From positions 21,218,966 through 21,282,965 of the forward strand of contig NC_052357.1 of assembly GCF_009727055.1 (NCBI RefSeq): a stretch of 64,000 nucleotides of DNA, read 5' to 3'. Source of the DNA: Benincasa hispida (Eukaryota; Streptophyta; Magnoliopsida; Cucurbitales; Cucurbitaceae). The translations under genes and the position numbers were made by a program. The notes below the pieces were generated by a model that saw only the letters and a list, made by a program, of their open reading frames with translations, was not told the origin of the DNA and ran no database searches. This document shows, in pieces, positions 47,693 through 59,556 of the stretch; the first letter of the stretch is position 1; every line of letters begins with the position of its first letter.

Positions 47693-49124
47693 TTAATTAC
47701 CTGACTCAATATTTTCCCAAGTCTCTAACTCTTCAAGTTGTGGATGGAGATCTAGTAATACTAAGCCGCCACGAATCCAAGTTTGTATACATATCAAGGC
47801 TTCTACTATTTTTAGAGTCAAAGAACTTCGAAAGGAATCAAGAATCCTCCCTCCTGTACTAAACGCAGATTCTAGTGACTGTAGATATCGGAACTGCCAA
47901 AACATCTCGAACAATTTTTTATAAAGTGGAATATTTGTAGTCATTCATTTTCCACCAATACAATATCTCAAAATCATCTTTATCTTCTATAACCTTGTCA
48001 GACAAATAAGGAGACAAATCATTCTCCACTTCCAAAGAATTTTCTTCTTCTCTCAACCTCTTAAAAGTTATCCACGGATCATCTATATCTTCATCCACCT
48101 CGTGATCATCTTCATTTATATTGATAGTTTTTTATTGTTGAGAATCATTGGTACTATGACTACCTCGAAGTGAAGTGTTATGTGATTTGTAAAAGTCATA
48201 TAGACGATACAAATATAATTTCACACTCTCAACCATATCCTTAACCACATCACTGTCATAAACATTGGAAAGACAATAATTCAAATACTTTAACTTGTAC
48301 CGAGGATCAATCACCATAGCCACAAACATCAATTTATTCATTTTTTCAAGCGAACCCCAATACTTATCAAACTTGGTCTTCATATTCATAGCCATCATAC
48401 TTAGAACAGAGTTGGTATTATTGCTCCATTTGTTTAAAGCAAACTGAATTTTATTAATTTCCTTATAACCAACATTAGAAGTCACATATGAAGATCCACT
48501 TATCGTTGTGGTGGTATCATAAAACCTCTTTAAAAACTTAATAAACACACTACAGTCAACCAATCAGATGTATTTAGAGGCCCCAATCTTTTATTTCCAC
48601 CGTCATCTTCCTCAAAGTAATCAACAAAATCTGAGTCCTCTTTCTCCTCCTCTAAAGTTCTAAAAGCTTTCTCAAATTTAATTGCATGTTCAAGCATTAA
48701 ATAAGTAGAATTTCACCTAGTTGCCACATCTAAACAAACAAGAGCCTTACATTGAATTTTTTTCTTATTTCACGCAAGCTTTAAATTTTTCCATTCTCCT
48801 AGGTGATGATCGAATATATCTCACAGCATTACGAACACTGGAAATAGAATCATGCATATCTTTCCGTCCATCATTCACAATAAGATTAATAATGTGGGCA
48901 CAACACCTCATGTGTAATAGTTCTCCATCTAAAACAATCGATTTCCAACTTTTATGTATTCTCTTAACATAAGAAATAGCCACATCATTAGAACTTTCAT
49001 TATCAACGGTGATGGGGAAAAAAATTCAATCCCCCATTCCAACAAACAACTCCCAATCATCTTCTCAATAGTCTCCCCCTTATGATTAGCAACTTGACAA
49101 AAAATCAAAATCTTCTTATGCAAA
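47693..49124 (-). pseudogene. hAT transposase (N-terminus missing, frameshifted)
   Basis: In order on the minus strand: QVANHKGETIEKMIGSCLLEW (near 49,050-49,110), MRCCAHIINLIVNDG (48,850-48,910), the RNase-H-like/DUF4413 segment with FVAMVIDPRYKLKYLNYC (48,270-48,330), and the C-terminal dimerisation domain ESAFSTGGRILDSFRSSLT followed by VEALICIQTWIRGG (47,790-47,880). VLAVPISTV lies in another frame just before ESAF, showing an indel. Frames differ between segments and stops lie between 48,564 and 48,764. The BED zinc finger end was not found. RICESLEEPER/DAYSLEEPER-like; not functional. Confidence 0.85.
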
Positions 49125-49139
49125 ACCCATTCAGGATCT

Positions 49140-49380
49140 GACGAGATGGAGACCGAATCTGACGAGGCGGAGACGTGAGGTGTGGGAGTCGACTGGCGAT
49201 GGCGATAGGAGTCGACTGACTGGCGATGGAAGTGACGACTGACTGGCGATGGAAGTCGACTGACGATGGGAATCGACTGACCGGCAATGGAAGCAGCGAC
49301 TGACTAGTGATGGGAGTCGACTGAGTGAGGGAGCGACAATTCGATCGAGAGTCGACTGGCGAGGGGAATGGTGCGGCGAG
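49140..49380. repeat. Tandem repeat near the right end of the hAT element
   Basis: Variants of GGAGTCGACTGACTGGCGATGG (about 18-24 bp) recur roughly ten times, making this a GC-richer patch than its surroundings. The 128-aa frame across it is low complexity and not a gene. Confidence 0.75.
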
Positions 49381-50216
49381 AGTTTCAAGTGCAGTGCATG
49401 GACAAAACAATTTTTGTTTTGTTTTTTTTAATATATATGTGTGTGTGTGTGTAATAAAAAAGTAAAAATTCTCTCTCAGATCAAGACTCAAGTGCAGAAT
49501 CTGGATGGCGTGCGGGCTCGACTGCTCGACCCATTTATTTCATTATATATATATATGGGTCGAGTCGGGTCGACCCGACCTGAAATGGGGTAACCCGAGA
49601 CCCGACCCGAATTTAATATTTTTTAAAATTTTTAACCCAACCCTTGCGGTTTGGGTTGGGTAGTCCAGGTTGGTCGGGTTACCGGGTTTATTGAACACCC
49701 CTAAATTCCATCTTGCACCCTATGTCCCCAGCTATCTATTCGATTTTACCCTTAAAATGGGAGGCTTATTGAGCCGACGTTGTTGAGTCAACCCTCACCT
49801 ATGCAAACCTAAGGATAATCCCGAATAAACAAGAGTTCATAGTTAGCTCAGGATTAAGGTCAAGTTACGTAGGTCATCACTTTGAAATAGTCAGTCTTAA
49901 ACAGTAAACAGTGTATAAAGTAAAAGTGACTTATTCTATGGTCCGATCTTGTGCAAACTCATTACACAGGATGCCCCCACTCCTCATGTCATGACATGTA
50001 CGAATTAGGATCACTTCGTTTGTTGCACTTTACAACTCTTTATAACAACTACAGAGTGGCACACATCCAATAGTGTTATCAGAATAAGGCACCCAACCTT
50101 ATTCATATACTATAGACCATTTTGATTATTTACTCAAACATGATCCACTTTTATGTCTCCACATAAAGTTCAAGTACTTATGTAATAGTCATGGATCTTT
50201 GATTGGATGTAGATAT

Positions 50217-50231
50217 NNNNNNNNNNNNNNN
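50217..50231. other. Assembly gap (15 N)
   Basis: Fifteen N characters. The start of E's 5' LTR and its target duplication lie within or next to the gap, so the outer border of E is unknown. Confidence 0.99.
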
Positions 50232-53200
50232 TAACCTCCCATTGCTCGTGATTCGATGGCATGCAACAACTAGTTGTAAGAAAAAGGGGGGAGGAGAAAG
50301 ATATATAGAAAGTGTGCAGTGAGGGTAGTTGTAAATCACTAGGTAGCCCGTCTTTACTTAACTCAGCTCAAGCAATGTCCAAAGACATGTAACTTTGTCT
50401 GAACTTCAAATTTAGTTTAAAAGGATTAGCTTAAGTTTTATATTTAAGTTCAGTTATCAATTTAATCTCTAATTTATCACAGTACTTATCTCCCTTTCCT
50501 TCAAATTTCTTGAGAGATGGACTTTTAAAGTGAGAAAGAAAGTTCTTCATGTGACTGTGTAGAATTCTAAAATTCTCAACTTTGAAAATTGTCTTCTGAG
50601 CAAGGTTAATAGGCAACAAAGTTGATGTTTGAAAATTTTACTGGCTGATTTTTGGATGAAGCTATAGGCAACAAAGTTGATTTTTGAAAATTTTAAATGA
50701 CAAATTAGGTTTCTATTGGCAGAGGAAAGTTGCATTTGGATGAAAAATGAACAAATGAGAGAGATGACAGAAAGGGAGGAGAGGGATTTAGAGTGAAGAA
50801 AGAGGAAGGATTCAGAGTGAAGATGAGAGAAGGGAGAGAGAGAAGAGAGATGAGAAGACAGAAGAAGAAAAGAATTTTAAAATATAAGTTTTTTTTTCAA
50901 GTCATTAATTTAATCAACTTTACGATTAAATTTAATAGTTTTATTAATAGGAGAGACCTTTTAAACCTTTTCTTAAAAATTCAAATACTAATATGGTCGG
51001 TTTGAAATATTAGAGACCAAATGTAATTATTCTTCAAAACTTAGAAATCAAGAAAAGTATTTTTTTTCCTTTAAAAAAATAAAAATATAGAACTTTATTT
51101 TGAGTATTTTTTTTACCTATATATGTGATATATATGGGGGTCTAATTTTGAGCGCTTTTATAAATTTGTGGCTCAATTTTTGCACTGGAAAATTTGAGAT
51201 TACAACCACAAACATTATACTTTAAGGTAACTTTTACAATTTTCTCAAGACTTGATAGATAGATATGAAATCTTTTAAAAGCCCACGTGAAATATAAGGT
51301 TTTATGCTTTTCTTAAACTCTTGCCTTCATGGTGAAATGTCAAAAATATCCCTGGTAAGATGTCACATTGGCTAAATCAAGTAAGACCTATTGGCATCTA
51401 TATGTTGACTTTGTTCCTAGTCTACAATTACACATTTTTACTCATCAAAATTTTGTTGTTTAGTCCTATTTTCTTTGATGAAAAATAGGCCTCTAGGCTA
51501 GTTTTGGACTTTTTTTAGCAATTTTTAGTGTTAAAAAATAGATATAAAATAATTTTTTATTGTCAAAATGACATAGTTTAATTGGCATAGTACTTGTATT
51601 ATTAATCTCAAAATCAGAAGTTTAATTCTTCACTGTACGTATCATTAAAAAAAAAAAAAAAAATCATTAGTGAAAAGTAGATAACAAAGAAAGAAATTTG
51701 GAGGTGGAAATAATGTCTATTAAACTTAATTTTCAAAAATAAAATAGTTACCAAATCGGACATAAACTTTCAAATTTTTATTATCTCAAATTTGAAATTC
51801 TATTTATACTCAAACAAAACTTAAATGTCAAAGCCTCTCCGGATACCAGTAACTAGTTTTTTTATTAAAAAAAAAAAAAGAATAAAATAATTAATTAATT
51901 AATTAAAAATTATGTCGTTAGACTTCAAATTTGATGCAAATATTGAATATTTAAATTTTAGATGAGATAGAGTGGTCTTCTTGTTGATGTTGATTAAAAA
52001 AATTATAATATGAAAGGACCTATAGATAACTTAGACAAAAATCGAGTGAAAATGAATAAAATAGTAAGTAGATTTTTTTTTTTTTAATAGTTCTCCCATT
52101 TTATTTTTGCTTCTATTTGGTGGAGTTAATGATTGTCTTAAATTTTAAATCAAATTTTTAGAATTATATTAAAAAAAAAAAAAAAATCTATGCCCTTAAT
52201 TTTTCATTAATTAAACATAGTAATTTTTGCTTAAAAAACTAAAAATAGTAATTTGCAGTCAATGGAATCATTATGGGAATCTAATTTGGCTACACAGTCA
52301 CCTTCTAAGTTCATTGTTCACTTCCATCCAAGTATCCAATTCACTAATATTTATGTGGAAAAAAATAACTTTTTGTCTCTCGATTATGGGTCTAAGTTTA
52401 TATTTAGTTCATCAATTTTAAAATGTTATAAATTTTGTCTTTAAATTTAAATTTAAGCTCTGAATTTTAAATTTGTGTTCAATATATTCTCAAATTTTGT
52501 AATGTCTAATATAGATTCTTGAACTTCCAAAACTTGCAAACTTAAACCTATTATATTTTAGACTTGTTTGATAACCATTTGGTTTTTAGATAATGGTTTT
52601 CGAAACTTAACATTATAAGTACTACTTTTACCTATGGGTATTTTTGTTTTGTAATCTGCTTCTTACAAATGTTTTCAAAATTAGCCGAGAAAGAAATATA
52701 TTATTTCAAAAAAAAATTATTAAAATTGAATGATTATCAAAGAGACCTCAACAATCAACGACTATAAGACACTTTTTTTTAGTAAAATTAGAGCATAACA
52801 CTAATACTAGATGAGTTAAGTTTTTTTTTTTTTTTTTGGCAGTTTACAAGACACTTTTTAGTTTTTAAAATACTAATTCGAAGAATAAAGAAATAATCAA
52901 TTTGTAGAAATAAAATAAATAAATAAATAAATATGTATTCCAAAACAAAACATATAAACGAAAAATATAAATGACGTAGATAAAATATATAATTCAAATT
53001 CAAATCAAAATAATTTTTAAAAATAGAGCAATGACTTTCCTTTTTTATTTATTTATTTTTTTGGAGAGGATAGGAAAATGAGAGGGACATTTATGAAAAC
53101 ATCGCCCCAGCTGTGCAGGGTAAATTCTAAACTATATAATAAGTTACCATGTCTTAATCATATAACCAATAACACAAATAATAATACAAGGTGTTTTAAA

Positions 53201-54470
53201 ATATAATAATAATTGAAAATTATATCTGAAATAAAAGCAAAAGTAAAATAGTACGACCAATGGGAAAATCACAGAGCAAGCATGTTACGGTGCGTACGTC
53301 AGAACCTGGCCGTTGTAAACTAAGAACAAACATTACTTATTATTATAGTTTGATTATAATAATTTATGTTGGAATGTAGATTATTTTAATTTGAGTTATA
53401 ATAACATTTATTTGAAGTACAAAATATTTTCATTTGATAAATAAATATTAAATATCATAGTAAAGAATAAAAAAAATTGATAAATGTAAAATAATAAATA
53501 GTAAATATTGTAACAAATGACAGTTTTAAAATAGTATTGACTATATCCAATTAAAGAATATAAAATAGAATTTACTTTGATAAAATGGAGTTATTATAAT
53601 ATTAAGATAAGTCTTTATTCTCATGAAAATTAAAAAAATAATAATAATAATGAAGAAGAAGAATAATAATCCCAATCATTGTGCCGACTGGCAGATGCCA
53701 ACACTTTGATTGCATCACACCACTACCACGTAGCTGGCCACGTGTGCCGCCCATCTTTCAACTCTCCCCCTTAATCCTAACTAGATCCCACTTTCTTTTT
53801 TAAAAAAAAAAAAATCAATTTCAAATCATATTTTACAAAAATCATCCCTAAAATATGAAATAGGGTGATAGTTGTAATTACTTCTTCAAATTTTCTATCT
53901 TAAAAATTGGGCTCCTAAATTTCTAAAGTGTTAAAATTAGACCTAAATATTACAATAATTGTGAAAATTAGACCTCTAGATGATAAAAATTAAACTTCCA
54001 AACGTATACAAATGTTGCAATTAATATAAGGGCTTCTTGCAGATTTGATACAAACAAGTTTCAAAAGTTAGACCTATAGTCTTAACTTATTACTTTTGCA
54101 AAAATAGCAAAAACAAGCTCAACCCACATGATATACCTAATACACTTGATACTCTATTGATGATGATGTTTTCTCCTTCCATCTGTTCGTTTTCTCCTTC
54201 CATTGAACAACGCCAATGCCCACGATCTCCAACCAATGTCCTATGATGCCGCAACATACAACTTCAACGGCCACAACGCTTGCGACTTCTAGCAATTTTA
54301 AGCAGCATCTCGCATGATCAAAACACCCTAACAACAACATTTTTCCCCTTTTTGACAATTGTTCGACAGTTCCCTATTCTATTTCGACATTAGATTTGAG
54401 TTACCCACTTCTTAATGGCTCCAAATTTCGAACAACAACCAACAAGGATTAAAGTTGTTTTGCATATTTG
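50232..54470. other. AT-rich intergenic DNA
   Basis: No protein domain or RNA gene seen. It contains many A/T runs, a purine-rich stretch (50,756-50,870), fragments of the dispersed AT-rich repeat also found at 60,077-60,960 (51,180-51,250 and 53,880-54,090), and a small ACGT-rich patch at 53,728-53,744. Confidence 0.5.
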
Positions 54471-54479
54471 TTTGATTCA

Positions 54480-55544
54480 AGGTTTCATTGGGTAAGGAAG
54501 AGGTTGAGCTTCTAGTTTCTAGAGTTTGCGATTAGAGGTAAGTAATCTTACTACTGGAACTGCCCACGGGTCAGGCATTAGATGTATGCTAGCATGATAA
54601 ATGAATGTATGGCAGAATGACAACATGATAGATTGATAGTATAACATGATCAAAGTAACACTTGAATGCTAGTATAAGATGGTATGTGCTTCCATGGTTG
54701 TATTTGATCTGATGATGTTGAGGTATACATGTATGTTGTAGAACCATGATGTTGAGGTATATGTGTATGTTGTAGAGCCATGATGTTGAGGTTTATATGT
54801 ATGTCATAGATGCGTACAATGATGATTATGATGTTGAGACTGTGCAAATGTCCTTACTGATTAGTTAGATGCCCATTAGATTTTGTGTTTCCTTCGGGAT
54901 TCACCAGTTTGTGTTTCCTTCGGGAGTCACCAGTTTGTGTCTCTTTGGGGATTCACCAGTTTGTGTCTCCTTCGGGATTCACCAGAGGTTGTGGGCATAC
55001 TTAACTACAGTAGGATAGGACTCAGTCTCCTTCTTGTTTCATGTGTATATGTGTCTCATGAGGACTAGAACAGTTTATATGTTTCACCAGAGGTGGGTAT
55101 CTAGAGGACATAGATGCCCAGCCCGATCCCAGTAGTGGGGTTACTTACTGAGTATTTTATACTCATTCTTTCTCATGTTGTTGTTTCAAAGGTAAGGGTA
55201 GAGATGCACCGGCGATGGACAAGCGGAATTCGTGATCAAGCCACTGGGACTAGTTTTTATGCTTCCGCATCATGAAATTTAGAGTTCTTTTCATGTTTCT
55301 TTTAACCTTTAGTTTTGATGTTTAAAACTCACTCTTAAGAATTGTTTTTCAGACTTATTTATTATCCTTCATGAATTATTGGGTACCCTACTATTGTTTT
55401 AGTATTTGAAATTAATGAAAGTCTTTTGAACTTACCTTATTTAATTAGCATTTATTTCGCCATAACCGAGTGTTGTTTTGAGTTCCATGCATGTGTGTCT
55501 TTAGTAACGGCCTAACTTAAGTCCTAGGGGGTTAGGTCGTTACA
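54480..55544 (+). repeat. Gypsy-like LTR, plus, inverted relative of 2,478-4,790
   Basis: It ends GGGTTAGGTCGTTACA at 55,544. Shared with the minus copy are CTGGAACTGCCCACGGG (54,556), the 26-27-bp minisatellite, GTAGGATAGGACTCAGTC (55,009), ATGCACCGGCGATGG and the CTTCCGCATC block (55,262). No primer site or gag-pol follows, so it is probably a solo LTR. The left end is not resolved. Confidence 0.65.
54880..54990. repeat. 26-27-bp minisatellite, 4 units
   Basis: GTTTCCTTCGGGATTCACCA and its variants recur four times. It is the reverse-complement counterpart of the 10-unit array at 2,975-3,255, at the same place in the related LTR. Confidence 0.85.
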
Positions 55545-57813
55545 ATTTTATTGAAAAGCACTTTTTTCTCTAGTTATTCCAAAAACGGCCAAATTATCAA
55601 AATGAGTATACTAAATTGAGTGTTAATGAATGTTAGGTTGAATCTTCTTCGCCTATTGTACATTTATACTTAAAAATGAACGAAACAACATCAATTAAAA
55701 AGGAAAAACAACAAAAGGGATAAAAAGAAAAAATAGCAAACACAAAATTTAAATGGAGTAATAACTCATATTGCTACAAACAAAATATGCAAAAAGTATA
55801 CAAATCAAAATACACACCTGATATACTTTAAATATGACATATTAATTGACTGATATACCAAAAAATGTGAAATTTGTTAAAAGGACAAAATTGGAATGTG
55901 GAATAAACAAAAATTTAAATTTAAGAATTTTTCCATATCTACCATTTTACATATGTTGAAGGCACACCCTTAATTATATATATTGGATTTGTCACCCATT
56001 GTAAATTTCTTAATACAATTATGTAAATTTCAAGGTCCAATTTGACCAATTTTTAATATTTATATAAGTCTAAGGACATAATTTTTAAAATTTAAAGTCT
56101 TAAATGTATAGTTGTAACGAGCACAATACTTTAGAGATAATTTTTACAATTTGCATCTTCTTCTTTTTTTTTTTCCTTTCCCGTAATTTCCATTCAATTC
56201 TTCAGAACTTTCATAAAGATGAAGACTATTAGGCAATTGCCACATGAATTTGGCTAATTGTATAAAGTTACTAATCTTTCTTAAATCCTACACTCATTTA
56301 ACTTAAAAGAGAAACATAATTGAAATATATAGATTCATATCCCGTACTAAATAACTGTTTTTGTATTTAATAAGTTAAAAGTTTACACGTGTCCAATAAA
56401 ATTTTGAATTTTCACCTTTTCTTGTATTAAAAAAAAAAACCTTATTTTTTAAGAATTTGAGAACCTTTTTCGTTTAAAATTTTCAATAACTAAACTGGTG
56501 ATAGGAAAAATATCTTGTAGTATATACCAAAAAAACAGAAAAGTGTGGAACATATAAATTAAAATACTATAGCATTTTTTAAGGAAAAAAAAAGGAATTA
56601 TAGCATTTAATGACTCGTTAAATTAAAATAATATGTTTTGACGATAGTACTAGAAACTTTTTTCTAACCCATTTAAATGGAAGTATATAATACTCACGGT
56701 TTTATTAGAAAAACTAAAGCAACATAGAAAATGAAGGTTTAGCATTAAAGAAAGGGAAAGGGTGTGGGGGAAATAAATAAAGTGGAGGATAGCTCACAAG
56801 CGTGGCGTGGCTCTCCCTCTAAAAAAAACAAATCTGCCTCTAATCTCAATATCAATTATCTCATACAACCCGTGGACTTTTACCATTCAAAACTTTACAA
56901 TTTAACATTATATCATCTATCATCATAACATCACCATCTACCTTCCATAATTTTGCCTCCCTACTTTCTACGATAACCTTCTTTCTGACCTAACAATGGT
57001 TTAATCACGACATAGATTGTTCTAACCGTCGTTAATGATGCCATGTTTATCCAAAAATCGTTAGTTGATTTGTCAAATTAATTTGAAAACAAGATGTATG
57101 TTGTTCATGACATTCCATTTTGTCTAATCAACTATCTCTGTGACTTATTAACAACTTGTTTAGAATGACTTTTTAAATATTTGAATTCAGTGTAATATTT
57201 TCAAGTTCATTTGGGTAAGGAAAACGTAAGGATCAATTGCAAGTATTATTATTTCCGGAAAAGGCCAATCGAGGGCGGTTTGATCAGAAAAAAATCTAAT
57301 ATCTGAAAAGAAGGGAGGAACAAAATCTAAGAAAAAAAGGAAGAAACTACAATGGCATTATTTCCAAAATCAATACAAAGATCAAACGAGAAAAACAGAC
57401 CATCTATAGATAGAAAAGAAAAATGGAAAGGAGAAAAAGAAAACAAACAAACAAGCCCATGGGAGTCTATACAGCAATATAAAAAATTTGGCTATGGATT
57501 CTATTTCTTATTTTCAGAACAAGGAATGATGATGATGATGATGATAATGGGGTAGAATAAAATACAAATGGTCCGAAAAAAAAGAAGAAGCAGATGATGA
57601 TGAGTCAACGATCCCCCAGAAAAAGGAAGAGAAAATAAATAAAAATATGTAAAGAAAATATGAATTAATGGAGAAGGAAAAGAATGGGGAATTTGGAAGG
57701 ACTAAATTAGTAGACAAAACAGTCCTTTGGGGAAGAGGAAGAAGGGGAGGATGTGGGAGGGCTTTTCTGTCTTTTTCTTTTCTTACCGGCGACGGTGGAC
57801 GGTCGTCGGTGGT
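55545..57813. other. AT-rich intergenic DNA downstream of the GATL gene
   Basis: No gene recognised. It contains a fragment of the dispersed AT-rich repeat (56,030-56,160) and, near 57,525-57,545, a short ATG trinucleotide run. The part closest to 57,813 should hold the 3' untranslated region and polyadenylation site of the minus-strand gene, but no clear AATAAA signal was picked out. Confidence 0.5.
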
Positions 57814-58917
57814 TCAGTGAGATTGACCGTACAAATCATATGGAGCCCAGAGGGAATCCAGAGGGCAAGGTTCCTTGGAGTCCAGCCTCGTCCATGGCTT
57901 TCCACTCCCTGACCAGTGAAGAAGGCTCACCGGACCGGCGTGGAGGTTCCGGCAACTGCCTTTCACATTGTCGCCGCCGAGGCCGTGCTGGTTCCACCGG
58001 TGCTCAATGGGCGATACATCACCAGCGAACACAAGAAGAAACGGTGGAAGCGAACCGAGCTCGTAGATCCGATCGTTTTTCTGAATCTCCATCCACCGTT
58101 CGATCCGCTTCGTGTAGCCTGCCCGTCGCCATTTAACGAGATCTATGACCATCACGCCGGTGTTGAAGTAACAAGGCTTACGGCCAAGAAACGTGCCGGA
58201 AAACCGCTTCTCCGACCAAAACCGAGAGGTGAAATACTTGGTGAAGTTCGCGTGACAGTATTCCGGCGCTCCGATGGTTCGAGAACCCAAATTAGTACTC
58301 CAAAGCTTCGAGATATCATCAACAACAACGAGATCGGAGTCCAAATAAATTACTCTGCGAACACAGGGCTCCAATAGCTCCGCCAAGTAGTTCCTCGCAT
58401 AATTAAGCGGCTGTTCAAGCGCTTGCCTCACCGACGTCGAAATCAGATTCTGAACAATCGCCGGATTGAAGTAATAGACCTTGAATTTCAACTGAGGGAA
58501 AGCAGATCTAACAACAGCTTCAAGATTCGTCTCCGAAACAAGGAAATGAAAGAACACGCTCTCTGGACAGAGCGAATGCTGCAGAATCGAATTCACAGCC
58601 GCGATTGAACCACGAAGGTACTCAACATCAAGCGTAATCGCAACATGAACCAAACTCGGATCACAAACACCAATTCTACCCGAAAATTTGGAGTCTCTTG
58701 GACTGCATTGCTCAGCATTGCGATACAACGGCGACCTACGGAACAGAAACCGACTCCGTGAATCAGAGAGCGAGAGACGAACCGACTGCCGGAGATTGAA
58801 CTCAAGGTGAGAGGACCGAATCGCTTCCGCCGGAGGAAATGACTGGAGAGATGGAGAGAGAATAACCATCAACATAGCGGCAGAGAAGAATCCAGAGAAT
58901 CTCATAATCCACAACAT
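57814..58917 (-). CDS. GATL7: Galacturonosyltransferase-like protein (GT8), GATL5/6/7 type
   Basis: A single open exon of 367 codons encodes a family GT8 glycosyltransferase of the GATL branch, Golgi/endomembrane enzymes implicated in pectin and xylan synthesis. The N-terminus [16 protein letters not shown] is a short hydrophobic signal/anchor (about residues 7-21), characteristic of the GATL5/6/7 group. The catalytic domain starts near residue 84. Key features: [15 protein letters not shown] (90-104), the metal-binding DXD motif in YLDSDL (D193, D195), [10 protein letters not shown] with a glycosylation sequon at N224, [12 protein letters not shown] (249-260), [12 protein letters not shown] (306-317) and HWSGSGKPW (334-342). 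All expected GT8 motifs are intact, and the length fits the family (about 345-390). It starts at the first ATG; a second Met is at residue 5. GATLs are usually intronless, as here. Assignment to GATL7 rather than GATL5/6 is from remembered resemblance. Confidence 0.95.
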   Translation of the reverse strand: MLWIMRFSGFFSAAMLMVILSPSLQSFPPAEAIRSSHLEFNLRQSVRLSLSDSRSRFLFRRSPLYRNAEQCSPRDSKFSGRIGVCDPSLVHVAITLDVEYLRGSIAAVNSILQHSLCPESVFFHFLVSETNLEAVVRSAFPQLKFKVYYFNPAIVQNLISTSVRQALEQPLNYARNYLAELLEPCVRRVIYLDSDLVVVDDISKLWSTNLGSRTIGAPEYCHANFTKYFTSRFWSEKRFSGTFLGRKPCYFNTGVMVIDLVKWRRAGYTKRIERWMEIQKNDRIYELGSLPPFLLVFAGDVSPIEHRWNQHGLGGDNVKGSCRNLHAGPVSLLHWSGSGKPWTRLDSKEPCPLDSLWAPYDLYGQSH

Positions 58918-59556
58918 CTTTACTCTTCGAATCGGCCTTTTCCCCTTCCTCCTCGACTTAAAATCGAAGGGATGATTGTCCAGATTAGGCGGAATCGAAA
59001 AGGGGAGAAAACCTAGGGTTTCTCGTTTAAGGTCTGCCAGAGTTGGAAATCAAAACAGAATGGATTGATGGAAGTTGTTGAGCATCAAATAGAGAAGTGG
59101 AATCGAATTTTTACGCAGTGCACGAGTGAAGCGAAGTAGAGAAGAAGGATGCCGTGGAAACAAAGCGAGGTGAGAGGAGAAATAGGCGTAGCAACATTTA
59201 GTGGACATGGAAGAGAAAAGACAGAAGACTCACCGGTTGTGGTTCTCCGGTGTCCGGAAAGTCAAAAAATCCCCTCTTCTTCTTCTTCTTCTTCCTGGTG
59301 TTGTTGTTGGTGATATTGTAGTGCCTCCGTTCTTCTTCTTCCTCCTCCTCCTCGATTATTCAGAGTGTATCGATTCCCGGGAAGAGGAGAAGGCGAAACA
59401 CAAAACCAGAGACACAGACAATTAGCAGCTGTACGACAGAGAGAGATTGAGAGAGAGAGAGAGAGGGTTTTTTTTCTTTTTCTTTTTTTTTTTTTAGCTT
59501 TTAGATTTCCACCATAGAAATCCATATACGAAAAAGAAAAATCATAATATATATTT
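58918..59556 (-). promoter_or_regulatory. 5' leader and core promoter region of the GATL gene
   Basis: Upstream of the ATG on the minus strand lies ~500 nt of moderately GC-rich leader. A pyrimidine microsatellite (CT)n follows at 59,439-59,466 and a T/A run (minus-strand A) at 59,467-59,495. CT-rich patches near the start site are common in plant genes. The first TATA-like sequence upstream (minus AAATATATATTATG, about 59,545-59,556) coincides with the target duplication of the MITE that begins at 59,557. The exact start site is not determinable. Confidence 0.4.
59439..59466. repeat. (GA)n/(CT)n microsatellite in the GATL leader
   Basis: A run of GA dinucleotides, interrupted by GATT, between 59,439 and 59,466, reading CT on the gene strand. 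Confidence 0.85.

Larger units (their letters stand above)
46748..49703 (-). mobile_element. hAT-superfamily DNA transposon, 2,956 bp, defective
   Basis: Ends are TAGAGGTGTACA (46,748) and TGAACACCCCTA (49,703), an imperfect 12-bp terminal inverted repeat with two mismatches. It is flanked by a perfect 8-bp target duplication AATTCCAT (46,740-46,747 and 49,704-49,711). The empty site is visible in the homologous LTR near 25,805. Inside are degraded hAT transposase fragments on the minus strand, two poly-A runs (46,913-46,942 and 47,007-47,026), and subterminal repeats. Confidence 0.92.
41463..50216 (-). mobile_element. Ty1/Copia-derived element E, gag-only, host of B
   Basis: Reading right to left: 5' LTR (50,216-45,474, split by a hAT element), primer binding site, 2.3-kb leader, gag (43,181-42,320), about 640 bp of unrecognised sequence, a short RNase H C-terminal remnant, polypurine tract, and the first bases of a 3' LTR where B is inserted. 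The 3' LTR appears to continue at 26,312-24,578. Protease, integrase and RT are absent, so E looks like a deletion derivative dependent on other elements. Confidence 0.65.
45474..50216 (-). repeat. 5' LTR of element E, split by a hAT transposon
   Basis: LTR sequence occupies 45,474-46,747 and 49,704-50,216. The start on the right is hidden by the N gap. It aligns with 24,578-26,312. The inserted segment is the hAT element with duplicated AATTCCAT. The apparent length is inflated by the duplicated 92 bp at 45,748-45,932. Confidence 0.75.

Noticed and set aside
49105..49491. 128-aa serine/proline-rich frame
   Set aside because: It is the translation of a short tandem repeat inside the hAT element.
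50793..51005. 70-aa lysine/arginine-rich frame
   Set aside because: Purine-rich low-complexity DNA; no support for coding.
57916..58377. 153-aa and 127-aa plus-strand frames over the GATL gene
   Set aside because: They are antisense to a well-conserved glycosyltransferase and have no domains of their own.
59262..59525. 87-aa minus-strand frame in the GATL leader as an upstream gene
   Set aside because: Low complexity from the CT and A/T runs; no conserved features. An upstream ORF role cannot be excluded but is not supported.
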